Part shown: one piece after another, positions 21,387 through 31,211 of the stretch
How the letters are laid out: each line of letters starts with the position of its first letter
Numbering within the stretch: position 1 is the first letter of the stretch
Source: Thiohalobacter thiocyanaticus
Lineage (GTDB): Bacteria > Pseudomonadota > Gammaproteobacteria > Thiohalobacterales > Thiohalobacteraceae
Length of the DNA: 64,000 nt
Reading direction: 5' to 3'
Assembly (NCBI RefSeq): GCF_003932505.1
Contig: NZ_QZMU01000001.1
Location: 1,116,001 to 1,180,000, forward strand
Notes under the pieces: model-generated
What the model saw: only the letters and a program-made list of their open reading frames with translations
What the model was told of the DNA's origin: nothing
Databases searched by the model: none
Made by a program: the position numbers and the translations under genes

Positions 21387-23117
21387 TCATCCCGCCAGGC
21401 GCGGATCCCGGCGCTGGATATCAATCAACTGCACATCCACCCCTCCGGCGTGAACGCCCAATGCGCGCAGCAGTGGATCCAGCAGCAGATCGTCGATCAC
21501 GTTGAGTAGCGGCGCCAGCAGTGTGCTAACCAGTGCATTGTCAATATCGGACAGGGTCAACCCCAGCAGGCCCAGCAGGCCGCCGCCGCTGAGTGTGATA
21601 TCCAGGGAGCCGGCCAGCGAGCCGGTCATGTTGCCCAGGGCGCCCGCCAGCGGGGTGCCCGCCGTCTGTTCCTGCGGCAGAGGACTGGCCTGGCTGACCG
21701 TGAAATCCAGTCGGGCATCCTGGGGCGAGGCAACCTGGGTGTCGGCCGAAACGTCCGCGGTCATGGATACTGCACCACTGAGGACATCGAGTGACAGCGC
21801 CGGGGTCGGGCTGATGCCGCTGGCCGGGTCGCTGATGTCGCCGAACTGCCCGATACCCAGTCCGACGGCACTGGTGCGCGCCCCGATCCTGACCTCATGC
21901 GCCAGGCTGTCCGCGTCAGCGCACCGGATCTGCTCCAGCCAGGCCGAGGCCCGAGCGAAATCGGCGTACAGCTTCAGGGTGCCGTTGACTTCGAGCACCC
22001 CCCCAGGGATCGGCAGACTATCGGAGTCGGACAGATCGATGCTGATCTCCAGGCGACCCTGCCCGGTCCTGACCTGCGTCTTCCAGTCACCGCTATCATC
22101 TCGTCCCGGCTGACCGATGTCGTATTGCGGTCCCTGGATCAGGTGCAGATCCACAACCACATCCCCCAGCCCCAGCGGCAGGTTCAGGGTCATGGGGATG
22201 TTGACCGTGCTGCCTTCGTTGGCGATCTGGGCCGAGCCGCTGACCAGGTCGAACACATTCAGATCCACCTCTGCGGCATCCTCCTTCCGGTCGGAACTGA
22301 CACGGATCAGGTCGCCGACATTGATATCATTGACCATGGCCGCGGCCGCAGCCAGGCCGTTGAGATCGGCATAGGCCGCATTACCGCTGCCCAGAGCGAC
22401 AGCCATGACCTCCAGGAATTCACCCACCGTCATGTTCGCGTTGAGGAAGCCCTCGACGCTGTCGGCGCTGTGGCCCAGGGCCGCGGAAGCCTCGGCCAGC
22501 TCGCCCAGGCCGACATCGGCCGCCGCCAGCCCCTCGTAGGAAACCGCGCTCAGACTGACCGCCCCGCCCAGCAGGCCGCTCATGACCGGATTCAGCACAT
22601 CGGAGTCATCGCTGCTGACCGAACCCAGGAAGCTGCCGGCGGAAAAGCCACCCATCACCACATCGTGCGCCACGGCCTGACGCTGCAGCTGCGCATCGCC
22701 GCCCAGCCAGCCGCCCGCCACCAGGCTGCTGGGCACGGTCGCCATGGTCGTCACCCGCACGGCAGTGGTTTCGGCCATCGGCCCGCCGGGCACAAAGGTA
22801 TAGAGGCCGTTGACCGTCGTCAGCCGGCCCGTCTCCACCGCGCCTTCCGCCGCGAGATCCCCGCTGTAGCCATTGCGCTGGGCGCTGGCCTGGGCGGCGG
22901 CTTCCAGCTCAGCCTGACTGAGGGCGGTCTTCCCGGCACACCAGCCGGCTTCGGTCATTGCATCCATTGCCGCCAGATCGGCGGTGTCCTGCAGCTGCTT
23001 CGCCACCCAGCTCAGGCGGCCGACATCGATGGCCAGGGCCGTGAAGATCACCGCCATCGCCAGGGCGCCGATGGCGCTGAAGCTGGCTACCCCTGATTGT
23101 TGCCGCGACCGGATCAT
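21387..23117 (-). CDS. tadG: TadG-like pilus assembly protein
   Basis: TadG-type proteins are membrane-anchored components of Tad pilus systems. The 576-residue product starts MIRSRQQSGVASFSAIGALA with one membrane helix (about 10-35) and the family pattern DVGRLSWVAKQLQDTADLAA (DUF2134 region). A long Ser/Gly/Asp-rich extracytoplasmic part follows, ending near a hydrophobic LLGLTLSDIDNALVSTLLAP segment. It is the last gene of the locus. Its ATG overlaps the preceding DUF3613 stop as ATGA, which shows tight coupling. The C-terminal half is unlike characterised TadG proteins and its role is unknown. Confidence 0.8.
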   Translation of the reverse strand: MIRSRQQSGVASFSAIGALAMAVIFTALAIDVGRLSWVAKQLQDTADLAAMDAMTEAGWCAGKTALSQAELEAAAQASAQRNGYSGDLAAEGAVETGRLTTVNGLYTFVPGGPMAETTAVRVTTMATVPSSLVAGGWLGGDAQLQRQAVAHDVVMGGFSAGSFLGSVSSDDSDVLNPVMSGLLGGAVSLSAVSYEGLAAADVGLGELAEASAALGHSADSVEGFLNANMTVGEFLEVMAVALGSGNAAYADLNGLAAAAAMVNDINVGDLIRVSSDRKEDAAEVDLNVFDLVSGSAQIANEGSTVNIPMTLNLPLGLGDVVVDLHLIQGPQYDIGQPGRDDSGDWKTQVRTGQGRLEISIDLSDSDSLPIPGGVLEVNGTLKLYADFARASAWLEQIRCADADSLAHEVRIGARTSAVGLGIGQFGDISDPASGISPTPALSLDVLSGAVSMTADVSADTQVASPQDARLDFTVSQASPLPQEQTAGTPLAGALGNMTGSLAGSLDITLSGGGLLGLLGLTLSDIDNALVSTLLAPLLNVIDDLLLDPLLRALGVHAGGVDVQLIDIQRRDPRLAG

Positions 23118-23398
23118 TCGCTTACGAAGCCATCCTTCTGTTCAAAGAAGGTTTCGGGGATCGGGTATTCGAACGACTCCAGATACCGTTTCCAGACACG
23201 CGTCGCCGCTTCTCCCGGCTGCCCCGGGCCGGGGGCCGCCTGACGACCGCTGGCCTGCAGTTCCAGCCAGGCCCGGACCCCGGCGCCATCGCTCCGCTCG
23301 GCGTCGCGCACGGATGTGGCCACCGCAGGCTGACCCACGAGCAGTACCGCCAGCAGGCCGGCCGCAAGGGCCGGGCATTCAATCCACCGGTTCATCAT
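23114..23398 (-). CDS. Small exported DUF3613-like protein of the Tad locus
   Basis: A 94-residue product. The start is the first of two ATGs (23398 or 23395), overlapping the end of the tadD-like gene by about 20 bases. A signal peptide is evident (MMNRWIECPALAAGLLAVLL, cleavage after AVA). The mature part is short and polar, with VRAWLELQASGRQAAPGPGQ and a C-terminal RVWKRYLESFEYPIPETFF, which resembles DUF3613 proteins found in tad clusters. Function is unknown. The ATGA overlap with tadG implies co-translation. Confidence 0.65.
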   Translation of the reverse strand: MMNRWIECPALAAGLLAVLLVGQPAVATSVRDAERSDGAGVRAWLELQASGRQAAPGPGQPGEAATRVWKRYLESFEYPIPETFFEQKDGFVSE

Positions 23399-24095
23399 GA
23401 CCAGACTCCTTCGACAGTTGTTCACGCAGCGCCATAGCATGCCGGTGCAGCCGCCGGCTTTCGGCATCGCCCAGTGAGAGCGTACGGGCATAACGTTGTG
23501 CGACCTGTTCATCGCCGACAACCAGCATCACCAGCAGCAGATTGCGGGCGGCCCTGGACTCGCCTGCCGACAGCTCCAGCGCGGTCTCGAATTCCACCCG
23601 GGCCGCCTCCGGCCGGCCGCTGAGCAGCAGGGCATAGCCGTAATCGTTACGGACCCTCGGGTCGGCGGCCAGCCGTTCGCGGGCACGCCGCAGATGTCTG
23701 ATCGCTGTATCCAGGTCCTGGCGTGCAGCGGCAACCAGACCCAGTCCGTGATACCCCGCACCCGGCAGACAACCTTCGCTGAGGCGGCCATACAGCCTGG
23801 CCGCAAGGTCGTATTCCTTCACCTGGCGGTGGGACTCGGCGCGCAGATAGAGCGCCAGGGGGCGGCCGGCGAGGGCGTCGGGCAGCGCATCGAGATGCGC
23901 CATGGCCGCGCGCGGGCGCCCGGCTGCGAGTTCGTCCTCGATCAGCCCCAGTTTCAGCCGCTCCCCGTCCTCGAGCTCGGCGCAATTGCCGTCGGCCGCA
24001 AGCGTGTCCGTTCGGTCGTCGGCCGGCCTGACGGCCGTATTCGTGCAGCCGCCGAGCAGCAGCGCCAGGGCCAGCAATGTCATGCCCGTTTTCAA
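23379..24095 (-). CDS. tadD: TadD-like TPR lipoprotein
   Basis: TadD is the pilotin-like lipoprotein of Tad systems. The 238-residue protein has a lipoprotein signal (MTLLALALLLGGC; Cys near residue 17) and at least four TPR-like helical pairs (ALYLRAESHRQVKEYDLAAR; AGYHGLGLVAAARQDLDTAI; DPRVRNDYGYALLLSGRPEA; ARNLLLVMLVVGDEQVAQRY). It sits between tadC and the DUF3613 gene with overlapping ends, as expected for an operon. Confidence 0.85.
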   Translation of the reverse strand: MKTGMTLLALALLLGGCTNTAVRPADDRTDTLAADGNCAELEDGERLKLGLIEDELAAGRPRAAMAHLDALPDALAGRPLALYLRAESHRQVKEYDLAARLYGRLSEGCLPGAGYHGLGLVAAARQDLDTAIRHLRRARERLAADPRVRNDYGYALLLSGRPEAARVEFETALELSAGESRAARNLLLVMLVVGDEQVAQRYARTLSLGDAESRRLHRHAMALREQLSKESGHDEPVD

Positions 24096-25000
24096 CGTAC
24101 ACCTCCCAGCGCGGCCGCAATGGCCATGACGCCCGGCCCGGCGACGAAGATCATCAGGGCGGGGAACAGAAACAGCACCATGACCACCGTCATCTTGCCC
24201 GACAGCTTGCCCACCTTCTCCCTGAGCCGGGTCCGGTTGCGATCCTCCATCAGCAGGGCCATGTCCGTCAGGCTCTTCTGCACGTTGCCGCCCTGGCGGC
24301 TCAACTGGGCCAGCATTTCCGCCAGATCGGACAGCTCATTGACGCCGACCTGCGCCGCCCACTCACCCAGCACCTCGGAGCGCTCCATGCCCGCCTCGAT
24401 GCGAGTGAGCACCCACTCCAGCTCCTGCCGCATCCGCGGCAGCATGATACCGCCCTGCGTATGCAGGGTACGCAGCGCCTGTTCTATCGACAGCCCGGCA
24501 TCGAACAGCATCTTCATCAGATGCACCATGATCAATGACTCATCCGCCAGCGCCCGCCGGCGCTGATCCGCCAGGTAACGCAGTACATAACGCGGTGCCA
24601 GATAGCCGAACAAGACACCGAATATGAGCGCGGCGGGGACCAGCCGTGCCTCGCCCCCGGTCAGCAGGAGATACAGCACGCTCAACACGGCGCAGAGGAC
24701 CGGCGCGAACACCACCCCCGCATGCACCAGGACCCGGATATCCGGACGCAGCAGGCCGGCATTGTCGAGCAGGCTGCGCAGATCGGAGCCGGGGTAGCGC
24801 AGCCCGATCCGCTTCAGCCAGGATTCGAGCAGGCGCACCGCCCCGGCCTCGTCCGAGTCCGTATCCAGTTTCAGCAGATAGCCGAAGCGCTGGTCGGACA
24901 GGGCCCGCAACCGCACCGTACCGCGCAGACTGAAGCTCAGAAGCGCCAGGCTCACCAGCCCCAGTATCGCTGCCAGCAGGATGAGAACCGCGGTATTCAT
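24092..25000 (-). CDS. tadC: Tad pilus inner-membrane protein TadC
   Basis: TadC and TadB together form the inner-membrane platform of the Tad apparatus (T2SSF fold). The 302-residue protein has an N-terminal membrane helix (VLILLAAILGLVSLALLSFS), a central helix pair (VFAPVLCAVLSVLYLLL; LIFGVLFGYLAPRYVL), the T2SSF region (LMKMLFDAGLSIEQALRTLH; LSDLAEMLAQLSRQGGNVQK) and a C-terminal membrane helix. It starts 8 bases after tadB ends and overlaps tadD. Confidence 0.9.
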   Translation of the reverse strand: MNTAVLILLAAILGLVSLALLSFSLRGTVRLRALSDQRFGYLLKLDTDSDEAGAVRLLESWLKRIGLRYPGSDLRSLLDNAGLLRPDIRVLVHAGVVFAPVLCAVLSVLYLLLTGGEARLVPAALIFGVLFGYLAPRYVLRYLADQRRRALADESLIMVHLMKMLFDAGLSIEQALRTLHTQGGIMLPRMRQELEWVLTRIEAGMERSEVLGEWAAQVGVNELSDLAEMLAQLSRQGGNVQKSLTDMALLMEDRNRTRLREKVGKLSGKMTVVMVLFLFPALMIFVAGPGVMAIAAALGGVR

Positions 25001-25007
25001 GGCACGC

Positions 25008-25916
25008 TCATATGCTCTTGATCATCCGCCACAGGATCATCCCGCCGACGGCCTGCAGCCCGACGGCGAGATACAGCACGTTACGCCCCGCTTCGGTGTT
25101 CCACATCGAATCGAGGTAGCCTGGATTCATTGCCATCATGTAACCGGCGATCAGCAGCGGCAGCAGTCCCAGCACCCAGGCGCTGAAGCGGGTTTCACCG
25201 GTCAGGGCAGCGAATTCGCGCCGGGCCTGTTCCTGCTGCTTGACCATGGCGGACACACTGTGCAGCAGCGCCTTGATGCTGCCGCCATAGCGCTGGTGTA
25301 CATCCATGGCCAGTGCCAGCAGCTGGAACTCCTTCACTGCCATGGTATTGGCTGCAAGCTGCAACTGCTCGCCCAGCTCACTGCCCAGTTCCACGTTGGC
25401 TTTCACCCGCAGCAGTATGCCCTGCAGCGGCTCCCGGGCCAGCACGGCCGCCTGTGCCAGCGCGTTCTGCAGCGAGTGTCCCGCCGCCAGCGAGCGTTCG
25501 AGATTGTCGACAAACCTCGGCAGCTGCGTCAGCAGCAGCTCCGCCCGTTTCTTGTAACGGTACTGCAGCAGGGCATAGAAGCCGAGCAGGCCGATAAAGA
25601 GAACCACGGCGGCCGCGGCCGGACCATGACGCAGAGCCACATAAGCAACCAGCAGCACAGACACGGTGGCGCCAGTCTGCAGGCGGCGCTGATCCGGCCT
25701 CAGCCCGGCCCGCGTCAGCACATCCTCATAGCGCCTGCGCAGCCGGTCCGGCCAGCCCGTCCCGGTCTGGCTGGAGCGCGGCCGGGCGTAAAGCACGGCG
25801 AAACGCTCACTGACACGTTTGTCCAGGCCCGTGTCCCTGCTGCCGCGCACCAGGATCACTGCCAGCCCCAGCAGCATGCCGGCCTCGGCGAGCAGGATCC
25901 AGGTCATCGGCGACAT
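25008..25916 (-). CDS. tadB: Tad pilus inner-membrane protein TadB
   Basis: TadB is the partner of TadC in the inner membrane. The 302 residues include an N-terminal helix (WILLAEAGMLLGLAVILV), a second hydrophobic pair near 100-140 (VLLVAYVALRHGPAAAAVVL; FIGLLGFYALLQYRYKKRAE) and the T2SSF domain (LPRFVDNLERSLAAGHSLQN; QLLALAMDVHQRYGGSIKAL). Helices follow near 240-300. It overlaps the tadA stop by one base. Confidence 0.9.
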   Translation of the reverse strand: MSPMTWILLAEAGMLLGLAVILVRGSRDTGLDKRVSERFAVLYARPRSSQTGTGWPDRLRRRYEDVLTRAGLRPDQRRLQTGATVSVLLVAYVALRHGPAAAAVVLFIGLLGFYALLQYRYKKRAELLLTQLPRFVDNLERSLAAGHSLQNALAQAAVLAREPLQGILLRVKANVELGSELGEQLQLAANTMAVKEFQLLALAMDVHQRYGGSIKALLHSVSAMVKQQEQARREFAALTGETRFSAWVLGLLPLLIAGYMMAMNPGYLDSMWNTEAGRNVLYLAVGLQAVGGMILWRMIKSI

Positions 25917-27193
25917 CAGCGTTCCCCGTGTCCGTGCGGCGGATGATTCACCAGCTTGCCGGTCTGCGGCTTGCCGCCGGCGCGCCTGAAGCTGTCGCTG
26001 TCCGCATCGTAGGCAAACAGTTCATGGATGGCGTAATGCCCGTCCTGTACGCCCACCAGCTCCATGATCTGGGTGATCCGGCGCCGCCCGTCCGGCATGC
26101 GCCCGACGTGCACCACCAGGTCGATTGCCGATGCAACCATCTCCCGCAGCGTTTCCTCCGTACCCCTGAAGGCCGCCAGCCCGGCGAGCATGCCGAGCCG
26201 GCTCAGGGCATCCCGGCCGCTGTTGGCATGCAGGGTGCTCATCGAGCCCTCATGGCCGGTGTTCATGGCCTGCAGCATGTCCAGCACTTCCATGCCGCGG
26301 ATCTCGCCCAGCACGATCCGGTCAGGGCGCATCCGCAGCACGTTGCGCACCAGGTCGCGGGCGGTGACCTCGCCCTCCCCCTCGATGTTCGGAGGACGCG
26401 TCTCCAGGCGCACGACATGGGCGTGATCCAGCTGCAGCTCAGCGGCGTCCTCGATGGTGACGATGCGCTGGCTCTCGTCGATATACCGGGTCAGGATATT
26501 CAGCAGCGTGGTCTTGCCCGAGCCGGTGGAACCGCTGATCAGGATATTGCAGCGGGTCTCGACCGCCCGGCACAGGAACTCCAGGATGTCCTCGTTGAGC
26601 GTACGGTAGGCCAGCAGGTCGCTGGCCCGCAGCGGCTCCTTGCGGAACTTGCGTATGGACAGGCAGGGACCGTCCAGCGACAGCGGCGGGATGATCGCGT
26701 TCACACGGCTGCCGTCGGGCAGGCGGGCATCGACCATGGGGTTGGTCTCGTCCAGCCGGCGCCCCAGCGGGGCGAGGATCTTCTGGATGACCCTCAGTAC
26801 ATGATTGTCATCGATGAAGCGCAGCTCCGTCTGCTGCAGCCGGCCGCCACGCTCCACATAGATATTGCCCGAGCCGTTGACCAGGATGTCATCGACCTTG
26901 TCATCGGCCAGCAGCCCCTGCAGGGGCCCGTAGCCGGTCAGTTCATCGATCAGTTCCCGGACCAGCACCTCTATATCATCCCGATTGACCGCCAGGTGAT
27001 GTTCGCTGATGTAGCGGCTGATCCGGCCATGGGCATAGCTGGACAGGACCTCCGGCTCCCACGCCTTGAGCGAGACCTGATCGTCCTCGATGCACTGGAT
27101 CAGGTAGCGATGCAGCCGGGATTTGAGATCCTGGTATTCGTCGGAATGCTTCAGGCTGTAATTGCGCGAGAGACCGATGATATCCATTTTCAT
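25916..27193 (-). CDS. tadA: Tad pilus ATPase TadA/CpaF
   Basis: TadA is the cytoplasmic ATPase that powers Flp pilus assembly. The 425-residue protein carries the CpaF N-domain ([20 protein letters not shown] then [13 protein letters not shown]), the Walker [17 protein letters not shown], the Asp-box [10 protein letters not shown], the Walker B region [20 protein letters not shown] and the His-box [17 protein letters not shown]. The start [19 protein letters not shown] is placed at 27193 and overlaps the tadZ end by four bases. Length and motifs are normal. Confidence 0.95.
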   Translation of the reverse strand: MKMDIIGLSRNYSLKHSDEYQDLKSRLHRYLIQCIEDDQVSLKAWEPEVLSSYAHGRISRYISEHHLAVNRDDIEVLVRELIDELTGYGPLQGLLADDKVDDILVNGSGNIYVERGGRLQQTELRFIDDNHVLRVIQKILAPLGRRLDETNPMVDARLPDGSRVNAIIPPLSLDGPCLSIRKFRKEPLRASDLLAYRTLNEDILEFLCRAVETRCNILISGSTGSGKTTLLNILTRYIDESQRIVTIEDAAELQLDHAHVVRLETRPPNIEGEGEVTARDLVRNVLRMRPDRIVLGEIRGMEVLDMLQAMNTGHEGSMSTLHANSGRDALSRLGMLAGLAAFRGTEETLREMVASAIDLVVHVGRMPDGRRRITQIMELVGVQDGHYAIHELFAYDADSDSFRRAGGKPQTGKLVNHPPHGHGER

Positions 27194-28407
27194 TCCTCAC
27201 TCACGAACAGGCCCTTGACCCGCTTCAGGAGACGCCCCGTGCCCGAGGCCCCGGCAGTTTCGCCGCCACGCTCCGCATCCTGAAACAGCTGACGTGACAG
27301 GGCGCGCACCCGGGCACAGTAGGGCTCCTTGGGCGCGCCCTCGAACATGCTCACACCGGAATTGATCACGTTCAGCCGTGCCAGCCCGCAGGGTGGAAGG
27401 GTGGCCAGCATCGGCAGGCCGAAGCCCCTGGCGATCACGTCAGCGCCGGGCACCAACTTGGAATAGTAGCGGTCGACCACCAGTCCCATGTGATCGCTGG
27501 CGATCTTCTGCGAGGAAATGTGCTGAATCATCGTCATGTTCTGCTGCACACTGGGCACGCTCTGCTCGACCACCACCAGGGTCTGGTCCGCGTGGCGTAT
27601 CAGCACATCGAAGAACTCGGAGGTCGGAAGCCCGCCCAGGTTGACCACGATCCGGGGGAAGAAAGCCCGCAGGGTGCCCAGCAGGACAAAGATGTCGGCC
27701 GAGGTGATGTCATGCATCTCGGTGGCGTCATTGCCCATGTCCAGTATCCGCAACCCGCCGGGATGCGCGGCAAAGGCGCTTTCGATCAGGGTCTCGTCCA
27801 GCCGCCGCAGGCTGCGCACGGCATCCACGAAGGTATAGGAGGACTTGATGTCGAGGTACAGGAGCGCATCCCCCTGCGGTACCCCCAGGTCCAGCAGCAG
27901 GGTGCGTTCCTCCGGCGCCTGTTCCTGGGCAGCCAGCGCCAGATGCAGTGCGAGCATGACCGTATCGCTGCCCGGCCTGGCATTGGCCAGCGCGATCATG
28001 CGGCTCCCCCGCTGTCCCTGCTGCACCTGCGGCAGGCGCTGCCCCAGCCGGTTCACCAGCGCCACCACCTGCCCCCGGTCCTCGCCCGGCATCAGATAGT
28101 CCCGCGCCCCGGCGCGCATCATGGCCAGCACCAGCTCCGCATCATCGCTCCTGGAAAGCGCCACCACCGAAATCAGGGGCTTGACGCTGAGCAGGCCTTC
28201 GATCATCGAGGTCTGCTCCAGCAACTGCTCCCGGTTGACGTCGATGAAGACGATCAGGGCGCCGGTGACGTCGATGATCTGCAGGATACGCTCAAGACTG
28301 TCGCCGTCGGCGACCACGATGTCCCCGGTCTCTCCCAGAGCGCTCTGCAACCACCTGATGTGATCGTCCCGGCTGCTGACTACGACATAGCTTCGTTTCG
28401 CACGCAT
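27190..28407 (-). CDS. tadZ: Tad pilus localisation protein TadZ/CpaE
   Basis: TadZ/CpaE is a MinD/ParA-like protein that places the Tad machine at a cell pole. The 405-residue protein has an N-terminal receiver-like half (IVVADGDSLERILQIIDVTG; FIDVNREQL; GARDYLMPGE) and a ParA-like half starting about residue 138. The deviant Walker A, usually KGG-G-T, reads LANARPGSDTVMLALHLALA, so the signature Lys/Gly residues are missing. LLLDLGVPQGDALLYLDI (Walker A'-like) and RIVVNLGGLP are kept. ATP binding may be weak, as reported for some TadZ proteins. Confidence 0.87.
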   Translation of the reverse strand: MRAKRSYVVVSSRDDHIRWLQSALGETGDIVVADGDSLERILQIIDVTGALIVFIDVNREQLLEQTSMIEGLLSVKPLISVVALSRSDDAELVLAMMRAGARDYLMPGEDRGQVVALVNRLGQRLPQVQQGQRGSRMIALANARPGSDTVMLALHLALAAQEQAPEERTLLLDLGVPQGDALLYLDIKSSYTFVDAVRSLRRLDETLIESAFAAHPGGLRILDMGNDATEMHDITSADIFVLLGTLRAFFPRIVVNLGGLPTSEFFDVLIRHADQTLVVVEQSVPSVQQNMTMIQHISSQKIASDHMGLVVDRYYSKLVPGADVIARGFGLPMLATLPPCGLARLNVINSGVSMFEGAPKEPYCARVRALSRQLFQDAERGGETAGASGTGRLLKRVKGLFVSEE

Positions 28408-28410
28408 GGT

Positions 28411-29775
28411 CTAGTCCGAGAATCCATAGTTGGCGTCCTGCGCTCCGCCGCCGCTCATCCCCGGCAGCGCGAACTCACTGAACGAAGGGTCATACTCACG
28501 ATATGCCTCGCCCGGCATGGGCGGCAGTTCCGCGTCCGCGGCCAGGGGACTGACCAGGCGCGGTGTGACCACCATGATCAGTTCGCGGTCGCTCATGTCC
28601 AGCCGGGACGAGCGGAAGAAGGCGCCCAGTACCGGCAGGTCACCCAGTCCGGGCACCTTGTCGACGTTGGAAATCGTCTCCCGGCTCATCAGGCCGCTGA
28701 TGACAAAGCTCTCGCCGTCGCCCAGCTCGACGCTGGTCTCGGTGCGGCGCACCCGCAGGGAAGGCACGGAGACTCCGCCGGTCTCGATACCGGTGCTGAA
28801 GTCCAGCTCGCTGACCTCGGGCGCGACCCGCAGCATGATCTGGTCCTCGGCCAGCACTGTGGGGGTGAGGAACAGCCGGATGCCGAATTCCTTGTACTCA
28901 ATGCTCACCGAAGCATCGCTGCCGGAACCCTGCCGTATCGGAATGGGAAACTCGCCCCCCACCAGGAAACTGGCCTGCTGGCCGCTCAGGGTGACCAGCG
29001 AGGGCTCGGCCAGGGTATAAGCGAAACCGTTGCCCTCCAGCACGCTCAACACGCCGAGCACATTGTCCCTGGCGCGACCGAAGACCAGATTGAAACCGTT
29101 TATCGAGGGCAGAAAACCGCTGCCGCTGGACAGGGAGAAACCGCCGGCACCGCCGCTGACACCGGACAGTACGCCCGGCGGAGCAACGGCACCGGCCGTA
29201 TTGCGATTGACCTTGCTGAGGAAGAAGCCGATTTCCTTGAGCTTGTTGTGACTGATCTCGACAATCCGGATGTCAGTCTGCACCTGGTGGCTGAAGCCGC
29301 TGCGGGTGCGATCGCTCAGGCGCACATCCTGCCCGGCCGCGGTCCGCGCCGCCGCGTGTTCCGGCAGCGAGTTCGTCTCACCGGTCAGTGCCACGCCCTC
29401 GCCGGAGGGAACCAGCTGCATCCCGGTGCCGCCGAGGGCGGCCGTGGTTTCCTCGGCCGGCACCACCCGGATCCGGTAGCTGCGCACCTCGCCCCCCTGC
29501 AGCCACACCTTGAGGCTGGTGCTGCCAAGCTTTCTGCTCGTGATCAGGACGTCACGGCTGCCCACGGCCTGCACATCTGCAATCTCAGGCTCACCCAGCG
29601 CCAGCCGCGCCACCGGCTGGCTGTAGCTCAGGTTCTGCTGCTGGGCCAGCGGAATCTCGAGTGTCCGGTTCGCGGCCACCGCCAGCCCCTGGCCCAGTGC
29701 CAGGCACAACAGCAGGCAGGCCTTGAGCAGCAGATGTGCCCGAACTCTATCCCTGTTATTCATATAATCTTCCAT
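28411..29775 (-). CDS. rcpA: Tad pilus secretin RcpA/CpaC
   Basis: RcpA/CpaC forms the outer-membrane pore of the Tad pilus. The 454-residue protein has a signal peptide (LLLKACLLLCLALGQGLAVA, cleavage near AAN), the pilus N-domain (VARLALGEPEIADVQAVGSR; LITSRKLGSTSLKVWLQGG), a KLKEIGFFLSKV region and the secretin domain (FLVGGEFPIPIRQG; KEFGIRLFLTPTVLAEDQIM; FVISGLMSRETISNVDKVPG; LGDLPVLGAFFRS). All are standard. It abuts rcpC/cpaB. Confidence 0.93.
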   Translation of the reverse strand: MEDYMNNRDRVRAHLLLKACLLLCLALGQGLAVAANRTLEIPLAQQQNLSYSQPVARLALGEPEIADVQAVGSRDVLITSRKLGSTSLKVWLQGGEVRSYRIRVVPAEETTAALGGTGMQLVPSGEGVALTGETNSLPEHAAARTAAGQDVRLSDRTRSGFSHQVQTDIRIVEISHNKLKEIGFFLSKVNRNTAGAVAPPGVLSGVSGGAGGFSLSSGSGFLPSINGFNLVFGRARDNVLGVLSVLEGNGFAYTLAEPSLVTLSGQQASFLVGGEFPIPIRQGSGSDASVSIEYKEFGIRLFLTPTVLAEDQIMLRVAPEVSELDFSTGIETGGVSVPSLRVRRTETSVELGDGESFVISGLMSRETISNVDKVPGLGDLPVLGAFFRSSRLDMSDRELIMVVTPRLVSPLAADAELPPMPGEAYREYDPSFSEFALPGMSGGGAQDANYGFSD

Positions 29776-30618
29776 CTAGTGTACCGTCTGGGAACTGCGC
29801 TCGGTGCCGCGATAGACCGGGATGCTGTAACCCCGGCTCGGCCGGGAGTCACCCGCCAGCTCATCGAGCATGACCCCGGCAGCGCCGGACTGCCCCCTGC
29901 CGCCGGATTCCTCGGCCTCCCGGCTGGAAACCACGGCGAGCCGGATCGCCCCGGCGTGTTCGGCCAGCATCAACCGGCCCGCCTGCTCACGCGGCACCGC
30001 CAGCACAGCCGAACGGCTGCCGGGATCAGCACGCGGGTCGTCTTCGAGATTGACCACCCGGCCGTCCTGCCTGACCGCCACGGTCTTGCCATAGGCGAGC
30101 ACCTCTGCCCGTTCGATCAATACCCGGGCGGTACTGCGGCTGACCTCCGCCATGCCGCCGCGCAGGTACAGCAGGACATCGACATGGTCTCCGGGCTGAA
30201 CGTAGGCGCCGCCGCCGATGACTTCGTCCACCTTGACCGCGATGGCGCGCATGCCCGGCTCCAGCAGGCGCGCGATCCGGCTGCCGGTATGAAAATGGCT
30301 CTCAAGCACGATTTCGCCGGCCGCGATGGCAACCTCAGGTGTACGCTCCAGCAGCGGTTCGGCGGTATGAAAGGCGCCCTCGCGCACCACGGGCACCCGG
30401 ATGGTCTCCAGGTCGTCCGCCGCGATCCCGGCCCCGGCCTCGATCCGGCGGCTGGCGATGATCACCTGTCGCAGGTCCCCGGTCGCCTCGGGCTCGGTCT
30501 GGACCTCAGTCTGCGGCGCCTCCACCGGCGCGGTGCTCAGCTTGTAGCCGATATAACCCAGCACGACCGCACCGAGCGCGAGCAGCATCGCCAGGATTCG
30601 CATGGCCTGCATATTCAT
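29776..30618 (-). CDS. cpaB: Tad pilus assembly protein CpaB/RcpC
   Basis: CpaB/RcpC is a periplasmic protein required for Tad pilus assembly. The 280-residue protein has an N-terminal membrane anchor (MRILAMLLALGAVVLGYIGY), an SAF domain (VIIASRRIEAGAGIAADDLE; VAIAAGEIVLESHFH), and the RcpC region (GMRAIAVKVDEVIGGGAYVQ; PGDHVDVLLYLRGG). GGAAGGAT lies shortly before the ATG at 30618. It abuts the secretin gene downstream. Confidence 0.92.
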   Translation of the reverse strand: MNMQAMRILAMLLALGAVVLGYIGYKLSTAPVEAPQTEVQTEPEATGDLRQVIIASRRIEAGAGIAADDLETIRVPVVREGAFHTAEPLLERTPEVAIAAGEIVLESHFHTGSRIARLLEPGMRAIAVKVDEVIGGGAYVQPGDHVDVLLYLRGGMAEVSRSTARVLIERAEVLAYGKTVAVRQDGRVVNLEDDPRADPGSRSAVLAVPREQAGRLMLAEHAGAIRLAVVSSREAEESGGRGQSGAAGVMLDELAGDSRPSRGYSIPVYRGTERSSQTVH

Positions 30619-30701
30619 CCTGTTATCCTTCCATTGTTGCTTGTCGCCTGCCCTGGCTGGCAGATCCGTGCTTTATTCTGTTCGCGACGCCCGACTGCGA
30701 T

Positions 30702-31196
30702 TCAAAGCCGCACATTGGCACGACTGCCAAGCGCGGCGGGCACCTTGGGCAGATCGCCGATCATGGGCAGTGTCAGCATGGGGATGACAGGGTTGCTGTG
30801 ATAATCCTCATAGCCGACCTCGACCGTCAGCACCCGGTTACTGAGACTGACCCCTACATTCTGATTATCGGCCCCGAGGACCTGGTTCTTGACGCTGTCC
30901 GGCAGCCAGTCCAGCTGAGCAGCCACCTGATCGCGCACCACGGGGATCACGCCGTTGTTCAGATAATCGTTGGTATCGGTGTAGGCCGTGGGATCCACCG
31001 CCACCGCTGCGCGCGCCCCGCCCTCGGCGGCAGAGCTGAAACTCTCCATCAGCAGGAACACCAGTCCATAGCTGACGATGGCATAGAACAGGGCGAAAAA
31101 GGGCAGGAACAGCAGCGCGAATTCGAGCGCGGTACTACCGCGCTGGCGCCGCCGCAGCGCACCCGTCGCATTCATTGTGCATGCATGTCCGGTCAT
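30702..31196 (-). CDS. tadE: TadE-like pseudopilin
   Basis: TadE proteins are minor pseudopilins of the Tad system. The 164-residue product has a basic head and then RGSTALEFALLFLPFFALFY, the TadE prepilin motif with Glu at position 5 after the Gly cleavage site. A hydrophobic helix and a small beta-rich domain follow. GGAG lies seven bases before the ATG at 31196, favouring this start over the internal ATG at 31175. It follows the peptidase gene by 15 bases. Confidence 0.88.
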   Translation of the reverse strand: MTGHACTMNATGALRRRQRGSTALEFALLFLPFFALFYAIVSYGLVFLLMESFSSAAEGGARAAVAVDPTAYTDTNDYLNNGVIPVVRDQVAAQLDWLPDSVKNQVLGADNQNVGVSLSNRVLTVEVGYEDYHSNPVIPMLTLPMIGDLPKVPAALGSRANVRL

Positions 31197-31211
31197 GTTC
31201 GTACTCCGCTC

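Noticed and set aside
27490-30801. Very long plus-strand open frame (1103 codons) opposite the Tad genes
   Set aside because: It lies antisense to tadZ, rcpA and cpaB, which have clear family motifs. Its translation is Gln/His/Gly-rich without domains, as expected from the complementary strand of GC-rich genes.
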